A stretch of 43,843 nucleotides of DNA, from assembly GCA_031270015.1 (NCBI GenBank), contig JAISYH010000031.1, forward strand, positions 1 through 43,843, read 5' to 3'. Origin of the DNA: Burkholderiales bacterium. Its GTDB lineage: Bacteria > Pseudomonadota > Gammaproteobacteria > Burkholderiales > Casimicrobiaceae. The position numbers and the translations under genes are program-made. Below, piece after piece: positions 37,678 to 43,843 of this stretch (position 1 is the first letter of the stretch; each line of letters begins with the position of its first letter). A model generated the notes under the pieces. It was given only the letters and a program-made list of their open reading frames with translations. It did not search any database and had not been told where the DNA came from.

Positions 37678-39015
37678 ATGAAAATTCTATTGCGTTATTC
37701 TTTGCCCATTCTGGCTCTAATGGCGATCCATCTCGCTCACGCGCAGCCATCGCCCTCGGCGAACCCTCCCGCCGCGCTTTCCTCAACTCGTCCGCTCACG
37801 CTCGACCGCGTCGCGGCAGTCGTCAACGAAGAAGCCATTACGCAATTCGACATCGATGCGCAAAAAAGAACCATCCTGATGAGAATGCGCGAAGCCGGAG
37901 TCACGCCACCGCCTGAAAAAGAACTAGAGCGACAAATCATCGAACGAATGGTGACGGAAAAAGCGATCATCCAACACGCCAAAGAGACTGGTATTCGCGT
38001 GGATGACACGATGGTCGAGCGAGCAATCACGCAGGTCGCGATGGAAAACGACATGACCGTCGATCAAATGCGCGCTGCCATCGAGCGCGAAGGCTTGGCT
38101 TTTTCCGCCTACCGCGACGAATTGCACAAACAGATCACGATTCAGCGTTTGCGGGAACGCGAAGTCGATCAAAAAATCGTCGTCACCGACGCCGAGATCG
38201 ATGGCTATCTGTCTATGACCAGCGCCCAAGGAGAAGGAGAACCAGAATATTTGCTTTCGCATATATTAGTTTCCGTTCCCGACCAAGCGACGCCTGACAT
38301 CATCGACGAGCGACTGGCGCGCGCGCAATCGATCAAACGGCGCATCGACGCCGGAGAGAATTTCGCCGAAGTCGCGGCGGCAACATCCAACGCGCAAGAC
38401 GCGCTCAACGGCGGTTCGTTGGGCTGGCGCACAATGGCACGCTTACCAACGCTTTATGCCGAAACTGTCGGTAAGATGAAAACGGAAACAACGTCCGACA
38501 TTTTGCGCAGTCCCGCCGGTTTTCATATTCTGCGCTTGTACGATACCCGCAGCCATGACGAACCGACCATCGCCGAGCAAACGCGCGCCCGCCACATCCT
38601 TGTCCGCATTTCTGAAACCGCTTCTGAAGAAGAAGCGCGACAAAAGATCGACCGCGCCAGACAGCGCATCAAAGACGGTGAATCATTTGACAATGTCGCG
38701 CGTTTAATATCGGAAGATTTATCCAGCAGCAAAGGCGGCGATCTCGGCTGGATCAGCGTCGGCGACACCGTTCCCGATTTTGAGCGCGCTATGGACGCGC
38801 TCAAAATCGACGAAATTTCCGAACCTGTCCGTTCGCCTTTTGGTTGGCACATCATTCAAGTACTGGAACGACGTCAGCAAGACGTCACCGATGAGCGCCG
38901 TCGCGCGCAGGCACGGCAAGCATTGCGCCAGCGGAAAATGGAAGAAATGTTCGACGATTTCGTTCGTCAAATCCGCGATAGCGCTTACGTCGAATATAAG
39001 ACCGTTGATTCGTAA
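37678..39015 (+). CDS. surA: SurA periplasmic chaperone/peptidyl-prolyl isomerase
   Basis: Guides unfolded outer-membrane proteins, LptD being a main client. 445 residues from the ATG at 37678, seven bases after the lptD stop, giving a proper signal peptide (ILLRYSLPILALMAIHLAHA); an earlier start inside lptD is rejected. Layout: N-terminal chaperone domain (about 40-180), parvulin 1 (189-290, EYLLSHILVSV to GFHILRLYD), parvulin 2 (301-398, RARHILVRI to GWHIIQVLE) and a short C-terminal helix. Its last 31 bases overlap the end of the amidotransferase gene on the other strand. pdxA and ksgA, frequent followers in other genomes, are absent. Confidence 0.95.
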   Translation: MKILLRYSLPILALMAIHLAHAQPSPSANPPAALSSTRPLTLDRVAAVVNEEAITQFDIDAQKRTILMRMREAGVTPPPEKELERQIIERMVTEKAIIQHAKETGIRVDDTMVERAITQVAMENDMTVDQMRAAIEREGLAFSAYRDELHKQITIQRLREREVDQKIVVTDAEIDGYLSMTSAQGEGEPEYLLSHILVSVPDQATPDIIDERLARAQSIKRRIDAGENFAEVAAATSNAQDALNGGSLGWRTMARLPTLYAETVGKMKTETTSDILRSPAGFHILRLYDTRSHDEPTIAEQTRARHILVRISETASEEEARQKIDRARQRIKDGESFDNVARLISEDLSSSKGGDLGWISVGDTVPDFERAMDALKIDEISEPVRSPFGWHIIQVLERRQQDVTDERRRAQARQALRQRKMEEMFDDFVRQIRDSAYVEYKTVDS

Positions 39016-39710
39016 AAGCCTTCCGCAACAAAAAACCGTTTCATGATCGCCAGCGCGTCGGGCGTATCGGTTGCTTCCTGCGGCGGCAGTGTCGGCGCTT
39101 TTTCTCGCTCCAACGCGACGTAATCGCTCATCGTCGCGCCATCGAATTCAGGATGAAACTGGGTGCTGAACACGCAATCGCTATAACGTAATATTTGGTG
39201 CGCGTCATGTGCTGAATATGCCAACGTTCGCGTACCGGACGGCGGCACGAGCACCGTCTGACTGTGCAGAAGATTTACGGCAAAACTGACGGGAGTATCA
39301 ACCAATAGCGGATCGTTCGAACCTTCCGGCGTGAGTGTGATCATCCTCGTGCCAAATTCCATACCCTGCTGAAGATCACCCACTTCGCCACCCAACGCAT
39401 ACGCCAACAACTGATGTCCATAACACACGGCAAAGATGGGCAGACGCGCGTCGAATGCCGCGCGTAGCCATAAAGCGGCGTTTTCGCTCCAAGCAAGATG
39501 TTCGGTAACCATCGCCGGTGAACCGGTGACCACAACGCCAGCGTAAGCGCGCGGTGGTTGAAGCCGTTCGTTGCGCGCCACGTGAACACAATGAAAATGC
39601 TTACCCGCCAATTCCCCAAGACGAATGAACATCTGATCGAAATTGCCGTGGCGTTTACAAATGATAGGCGCCGCATCGCCGGTTTGGAGAATCAATATCG
39701 GCTTATTCAT
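38985..39710 (-). CDS. Class I glutamine amidotransferase-like protein
   Basis: A 241-residue stand-alone GATase of the GMP-synthase-like group. Nucleophile Cys96 lies in FAVCYGHQLLAYALGG; the histidine and glutamate of the triad are His186 and Glu188 in TQFHPEFD. The oxyanion strand VVTGSPAMV is also present. Such proteins hydrolyse glutamine or gamma-glutamyl compounds; without a synthase domain the real substrate is unknown, and gamma-Glu peptides or polyamines are possible. It converges on surA with a 31-base overlap of coding ends and has no partner gene. The start at 39710 gives the usual family start PILILQTGD. Confidence 0.85.
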   Translation of the reverse strand: MNKPILILQTGDAAPIICKRHGNFDQMFIRLGELAGKHFHCVHVARNERLQPPRAYAGVVVTGSPAMVTEHLAWSENAALWLRAAFDARLPIFAVCYGHQLLAYALGGEVGDLQQGMEFGTRMITLTPEGSNDPLLVDTPVSFAVNLLHSQTVLVPPSGTRTLAYSAHDAHQILRYSDCVFSTQFHPEFDGATMSDYVALEREKAPTLPPQEATDTPDALAIMKRFFVAEGFYESTVLYST

Positions 39711-39883
39711 GCTTTCCTCTCTCGTCCGCTCGCCATTCTACCTACTCGTCTCATTGTCATTTTAACACACGGCACAACGGCAAATAAATTTTCGATACCG
39801 GAAAAATTTAAAGCACACATAGACACACAACGCCTAAGTCAAATATAAAGTCATCGATTCATCATTCACAAGAGCCTAGCCAA

Positions 39884-39911
39884 TAAAAAACCGCTGCGTA
39901 GTCGCAGCGGT
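39884..39911 (-). terminator. Intrinsic terminator of the TonB receptor operon
   Basis: On the minus strand ACCGCTGCG, loop ACTA, CGCAGCGGT (9-base stem, 39911-39890) runs straight into TTTTTATT. It starts about 50 bases past the receptor stop. A textbook intrinsic terminator for the metal-uptake operon. Confidence 0.88.
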
Positions 39912-39960
39912 AAAGGAGAGAAATAACACGGGAACGGTAGCCCCCACCAGCCTTTTGTTG

Positions 39961-42126
39961 TTATAAGTCGTAACGGATATTGGCGTAGAAATACCTTCCT
40001 GGCGATGGATATTTCTGGGCGAATTCTCGATAATCTTTGTCGAAAAGATTTTCGACACCGAAATTGAACGATAGATTTTTATGTATCGGCGGCGTGATCG
40101 AAAACTTGATGTCCGCTGTTGTGTAGCTCGGATTTTTGCTGTTTCCGGCAGTATCATAATAACTGCTGCTGACAAAATCGAGCGCCGGTATGATCGACAA
40201 CCATTCGCCTACACTAAATTCACCATAGATCGCGCCATGATGTTTTGGAATATTGGTGAAGTAATAGTTTTTATTGTCTTTATCCTTCGAGTCGATGTAG
40301 CTGTAACTCAGACCGAGCAAAATACTGGGGTTGACCTGATATTCCGCCCCAAAATCTACCCCTTTCCTTTCCACGTCGCCGGCAATATTGATCGTTTGCT
40401 GCACCGCATATCCTGGATAGGTCCAGAAATCTCGGTCACTTCTGCCAATCGTGTTTTTATTGCGACTGTAGAAAACACTAGTTTGCAGCCACAAACCCGG
40501 CAACGGCGTTCCTTCATAACCGATCTCTTGATGCAGCGCTCGTTCTGGCACCAAACTCAGATTCTGTAACGATACCAGCGGGAACGGACCGCCAGGCGGA
40601 CAATTACTTCCGGTGCAAGCAACGTTATTACCCGCCGCGTAGTTGGAGAATTGTTCTCGCATCGTCGGATAACGTGTCTTTTTGGCGATGCTGTAATGGA
40701 ACGTATGTTGTTCGGTCGGCATATAAAACAAGATCGCCTGCGGGTCCCAAGTGTCGATGTCGGGTTTCAACATGGCACTTGTATCGGGATAATTAGTAAT
40801 CAACCCGTTCAAGTTGCTGCCCATACCTACCGTTTTGGTCTTTCTCTTGCTGTACGACACGCCGACTTGCGCTTCCCATTGCGACGTGAACCGATAGGTG
40901 TCCTCGATAGCGAAGGAAAGGATATCCTGCTCCGTCTTTTGATCGGTATCGGGGATACGTTGAGAGCCTCTTCCGTAAGTATCGTATGCTTTGTGCTGAT
41001 CAAACTTATATTGAATGTTAGCCTTCAATATATTATTTTTGATGATATAAGTGCCGACCTCCAACGAGCCGCCCATCGAATAATCATCGTACCAAGAGAT
41101 AGAATCGTTACCGCCCCAGCCGTACATAGCATTGTCGAATTTATCGTAATAAACACGCGGTTTGACATAGAGCGCGTCGCCCCAGCGCGTGTTGGAAACG
41201 AACGAGATCGTTTCTCTATCCCAGTTGGGCCATTCCCAAGTTTGCGCGACGAACCCGTCTCTGCCCGGACGATAACCCTTGACGCCTTTCTGATTCAAAT
41301 AACTGAGGACGTACTCATCCGTTTCGTTAGGAATGAATCCGAGTTTGACCGACGCTTTTTTATCGCGGATGCGATAATTTTGCTCGTCGGTATCGCGTTC
41401 CGTTCTGGTTTCATCGCTACCCCGAAACTTCTCGGCGGTTTTGATATATTTTTGCTCATAATAAGAAGCATTTACTTGCGCATACCACATATTTTGCAAA
41501 GTTCCCAGTTTGACCGCCGTTTCGCTACCTTGACCAGTAGAAACGCCGACGACCGCTTTTCCATCCAGCGCTTTGGTCGGACGTTGCGTGACAATATTGA
41601 TGACGCCGCCCAATGTATTTGGTCCATACAACACCGAACTATAACCTTTGGCGACACGGATTTCGGAAACATCCGCTGTGGTAAAGCGCCCCAAATCCAT
41701 AAAACCGTCGTACGGCACATACGTCGGAATGCCGTCGATGTAAATCGGTACTTTCGAGCCACTGGCAAAACCGCGTACCAGCACGTTGGACTCATAGCGC
41801 GATCCTCTCGCTCGCTGATAAAGCACGCCGGGCAAACGCGCTAACGCCTTGCCGACATCTTTCTTTTCGAACATATCGATCTTTTCCTCATCGACTGCCA
41901 CTTCCAGTTTTTCCGCCGATGATTGTGCCTCCCCTTGCACGGAGATCGTACCTAACTCGAAAACGCCGCTCGGTTTATTATCCTGCTCGTCTTGCGCCGA
42001 ACTTGCTGGCGCGCTATCGGCAACGACAGGTTTTTCCTGCGTCCACGCAGTATAGGGCAAAAATCCTAACGCCGCCAAGACGGCATACCAGCAGACGCTC
42101 TTTGATAACTTCCATTGCTTGCTCAT
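39961..42126 (-). CDS. TonB-dependent outer-membrane receptor
   Basis: 721 residues. Signal peptide (VCWYAVLAALGFLPYTAWTQ), a linker, a possible TonB box in ELGTISVQG, a plug domain (about 75-190) with ALARLPGVLYQRARG, VLVRGFASGSKVPIYIDGIP and VLYGPNTLGGVINIVT, then the 22-strand barrel ending in FYANIRYDL with the usual terminal aromatic. FGVENLFDKDYREF near the end is typical of siderophore/cobalamin receptors. A short CxxxxxC loop (VACTGSNCPP) lies mid-barrel. The ligand cannot be read, but linkage to a FecCD/FecE-type ABC importer suggests an iron chelate or other metallophore. GAGAGAGAGG precedes the ATG. It is the last gene before a strong terminator. Confidence 0.93.
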   Translation of the reverse strand: MSKQWKLSKSVCWYAVLAALGFLPYTAWTQEKPVVADSAPASSAQDEQDNKPSGVFELGTISVQGEAQSSAEKLEVAVDEEKIDMFEKKDVGKALARLPGVLYQRARGSRYESNVLVRGFASGSKVPIYIDGIPTYVPYDGFMDLGRFTTADVSEIRVAKGYSSVLYGPNTLGGVINIVTQRPTKALDGKAVVGVSTGQGSETAVKLGTLQNMWYAQVNASYYEQKYIKTAEKFRGSDETRTERDTDEQNYRIRDKKASVKLGFIPNETDEYVLSYLNQKGVKGYRPGRDGFVAQTWEWPNWDRETISFVSNTRWGDALYVKPRVYYDKFDNAMYGWGGNDSISWYDDYSMGGSLEVGTYIIKNNILKANIQYKFDQHKAYDTYGRGSQRIPDTDQKTEQDILSFAIEDTYRFTSQWEAQVGVSYSKRKTKTVGMGSNLNGLITNYPDTSAMLKPDIDTWDPQAILFYMPTEQHTFHYSIAKKTRYPTMREQFSNYAAGNNVACTGSNCPPGGPFPLVSLQNLSLVPERALHQEIGYEGTPLPGLWLQTSVFYSRNKNTIGRSDRDFWTYPGYAVQQTINIAGDVERKGVDFGAEYQVNPSILLGLSYSYIDSKDKDNKNYYFTNIPKHHGAIYGEFSVGEWLSIIPALDFVSSSYYDTAGNSKNPSYTTADIKFSITPPIHKNLSFNFGVENLFDKDYREFAQKYPSPGRYFYANIRYDL

Positions 42127-42154
42127 ATTAACCTCTCTCTCTTTTAAGAACTCT

Positions 42155-42184
42155 CGGTGTATTTAAATTAATACAACGATACCG
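42155..42184. promoter_or_regulatory. Inverted repeat ahead of the TonB receptor
   Basis: In the 87-base gap before the receptor, GTATT-TAAATT-AATAC (42159-42174) is a 16-base AT-rich dyad flanked by CGGT (42155) and ACCG (42181). It could be an operator for metal control or part of a local promoter. It is not a clear Fur box, and there is no U-run for a terminator. Confidence 0.3.
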
Positions 42185-42213
42185 AAAAAACTACCTCTTT
42201 CCAACTCTGTCTT

Positions 42214-43017
42214 CTACTTCATCGTCGACCAGTACACATACGCCCACGTGCGCTCGAACGTGTCGGATCTTTCTTGGACGTCCACATGTTCCTGATAATA
42301 GTTTTTGAGTTTTTTCTTTTCCTCTTCCGAAATATCGCCCACCGACCAAACCACCGAACTCAAAAAGCCTTCCAATCCTGCCGGTTTCTTTTTGCACATC
42401 GTCGTCGTAATGTAATCGACGCGCGGACGATATCCCATCGCGTGCAAGAGATTCACCGCATAAATATAATTCGGGAAACCCACTGCTTTTCGTCTTAGAC
42501 AAGCGATGATTTTGGGGTCGATGAAATGGCGATCCACCGTGAACGTGGTATATACCCATAAGCGCGCTTTATTGCTGATTTTTTCGAGCGCGTCTTTGAG
42601 ATCGTCCACCATCGTTGCGCGCGACGCTACCGCAATATCGCATTGCGGCACATCACGCCAATCGTCGTTCCACGATTTGAGTATCGTCGTGACGTTGCCG
42701 ATGTTTTCGTTTTTTGCTCGCATCTTTAAAACATCCAGCATCTTTTGACTGTAATCAAGCGCGTACACTTCTTTAAATTTGCTCGCCAACGGCAACGCTA
42801 TCGTACCGGGACCGCAACCGACATCAAGCAACGTCGCCGCGCCATCCAGTATCATCGGTTTAATGAACGTTCGAACATACGGATCATTCGGATTAGCACA
42901 GGATTTCGCCATGTCCTCCGCGCGTTTGTCCCAATCTTCCGCCGGTTTGGAACGGCGACTCGCCTGTCCAATATGACTTCGATACAGTTCCGCAAAATCA
43001 ATATCATCAATAATCAT
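42214..43017 (-). CDS. Class I SAM-dependent methyltransferase in metal-uptake operon
   Basis: 267 residues with a Rossmann methyltransferase core. Motif I is LLDVGCGPGTIALPLA (63-78), motif II acid in YALDYSQKML (85-94), and motif IV-like DIAVASRAT. The N-terminus carries WDKRAEDMAKSC, typical of small-molecule methyltransferases. The substrate is unknown. It sits between the FecE-like ATPase (8 bases before) and the TonB receptor (87 bases after). This position suggests that it acts on the imported chelate or a related ligand, or on metal speciation. GGAAAG lies near the ATG. Functional assignment beyond methyl transfer is inference. Confidence 0.85.
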   Translation of the reverse strand: MIIDDIDFAELYRSHIGQASRRSKPAEDWDKRAEDMAKSCANPNDPYVRTFIKPMILDGAATLLDVGCGPGTIALPLASKFKEVYALDYSQKMLDVLKMRAKNENIGNVTTILKSWNDDWRDVPQCDIAVASRATMVDDLKDALEKISNKARLWVYTTFTVDRHFIDPKIIACLRRKAVGFPNYIYAVNLLHAMGYRPRVDYITTTMCKKKPAGLEGFLSSVVWSVGDISEEEKKKLKNYYQEHVDVQERSDTFERTWAYVYWSTMK

Positions 43018-43025
43018 TTTCTTTC

Positions 43026-43799
43026 CTACGCGATGTGACGCAACGCCAAGTTCGCCTTCAATGTGTTCTCGTCGATATCATACACTTCGGACAAATTGGC
43101 AACCGTCAACATCTCTGCTGGAGCGCCTGCTCCTTTGACGCGTCCTCCGTGAATCAACACCACTTCGTCGGCAACATGCCACGCATGCTCCGGCTGATGC
43201 GTCGTCATCAAAATTGTCATCCCACCATTTTTCAAATGGCGTATCTGTTCCAATACCCGGATTTGATTGCCGAAATCCAAACTGGCCGTCGGTTCGTCCA
43301 TGATCAAAAATTGCGGCTCTTGCGCCAAAGCCCGCGCCAAAAGCACGAGCTGCCGTTCGCCGCCACTCAATTGCGTATAGCTGCGATGATAAAGGTGTTC
43401 GATACCGAGCGTTTTGAGACACGAACGCGCCATTTGTTTATCGCGCTCATCGGGTATCGCGTACCAACTCATCCGCGCCGTGCGTCCCATTAGCACCACT
43501 TCTTCCGCGCTGAATGGAAAAATACCATGATGCGCTTGCGGGACATAACTGATGAAACGCGCCAGTTCCCGACGCGACCATTCCGCCAACGGCTTGCCGG
43601 AAAGCATGACTACGCCGGAGATGACCGGCAACGTACCCAACAATGTTCTGAGTAATGTCGTTTTGCCGCAGCCGTTCGCGCCCAGAAGGCATACTACCTT
43701 TCCATGAATAAACTCAAAAGTAATATCGTCAACGACGCGCCATTGCTTATAACCAACCGCCACACGATCGAGCGACGCCACTTTCCCATTCGCGCTCAT
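43026..43799 (-). CDS. FecE/BtuD-like ABC ATPase for metal-chelate import
   Basis: 257 residues: Walker A GANGCGKTT (40-48), Q-loop ISYVPQAHHGIFPFSAEEVVLMG (typical of FecE/FepC/FhuC/BtuD relatives; read in part as YVPQAHHGIFPFS), signature LSGGERQLVLLARAL and Walker B FLIMDEPTASLD. This subfamily powers import of ferric siderophores, haem or cobalamin. Its ATG overlaps the stop of the upstream permease (ATGA). The methyltransferase follows after eight bases. Confidence 0.93.
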   Translation of the reverse strand: MSANGKVASLDRVAVGYKQWRVVDDITFEFIHGKVVCLLGANGCGKTTLLRTLLGTLPVISGVVMLSGKPLAEWSRRELARFISYVPQAHHGIFPFSAEEVVLMGRTARMSWYAIPDERDKQMARSCLKTLGIEHLYHRSYTQLSGGERQLVLLARALAQEPQFLIMDEPTASLDFGNQIRVLEQIRHLKNGGMTILMTTHQPEHAWHVADEVVLIHGGRVKGAGAPAEMLTVANLSEVYDIDENTLKANLALRHIA

Positions 43800-43843
43800 T
43801 TGCGTTCGCCTCCTTGAATCAGCAGCGCGATAAAGAACGGCGC
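43796..43843 (-). CDS. FecCD-family permease, C-terminal end only
   Basis: The last 15 codons and stop (APFFIALLIQGGERK) of a gene entering from the right edge on the minus strand. APFF-x-LL near the C-terminus is the standard end of FecCD/BtuC permeases. The stop overlaps the ATPase start by four bases. GGAGG within this end serves as ribosome site for the ATPase. Family call based on this short tail plus context. Confidence 0.75.
   Translation of the reverse strand, partial: APFFIALLIQGGERK

Noticed and set aside
40651-41844. A 397-codon open frame on the plus strand inside the TonB receptor gene
   Set aside because: It is fully antisense to a well-supported receptor, has no family likeness and no ribosome site. 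It results from the codon bias of the true gene.

Overview
The window looks like a chromosomal segment of a Gram-negative betaproteobacterium. The evidence is outer-membrane biogenesis genes (lptD, surA, lolA, a TonB receptor) and gene blocks that are familiar from that class: argF-argG-yajQ, ftsK-lolA beside trxB, pstSCAB-phoU-phoB-phoR, and amgK-murU beside lptD-surA. I cannot name a genus. Almost every gene is intact and tightly packed. Only two gene-poor stretches reach about 300 bases, at 2905-3429 and 26002-26300.

Layout from left to right. 1-2904: the start of a type I-C CRISPR-Cas operon on the minus strand, with cas3 followed by cas5c, which is cut by the window edge. No repeat array is visible. 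3430-6281: argF, argG and yajQ on the minus strand (citrulline and argininosuccinate synthesis plus a nucleotide-binding protein). 6383-7135: a membrane protein of the PEMT/ICMT methyltransferase type. 7346-9925: clpB with a sigma-32-like promoter and a perfect hairpin terminator. 10076-16415: a head-to-tail, mostly overlapping six-gene plus-strand cluster: exported trypsin-like protease, FHA membrane protein, lipoprotein alpha/beta hydrolase, NatA/NatB-like ABC exporter and a type IV pilin-like protein. This is the best candidate for an undescribed system. 16421-19363: alr, hldD and a PolB-like exonuclease on the minus strand. 19564-20859: lplT. 21117-24796: tRNA-Arg(ACG), a small exported protein, lolA and ftsK. 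25036-26001: trxB. 26301-26949: a short EamA transporter and what looks like a decayed transposase against the end of phoR. 26943-33414: the complete phosphate uptake and sensing operon, preceded by a clear Pho box. 33526-39015: murU-amgK divergent from lptD-surA. 38985-39710: a glutamine amidotransferase-like protein. 39889-43843: a metal-chelate uptake operon on the minus strand: FecCD permease (only its last codons), FecE-like ATPase, a SAM methyltransferase, a TonB-dependent receptor and a terminator.

Functional links. lptD, surA, lolA, hldD and lplT all serve the outer membrane and envelope. amgK/murU return cell-wall amino sugar to UDP-MurNAc, and alr supplies D-alanine for the same wall. 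The pst/pho genes form a closed phosphate sensing loop. The right-end operon joins outer- and inner-membrane uptake of one substrate with a methyltransferase of unknown target. All calls come from reading the sequence and recognising families; no database search was run.
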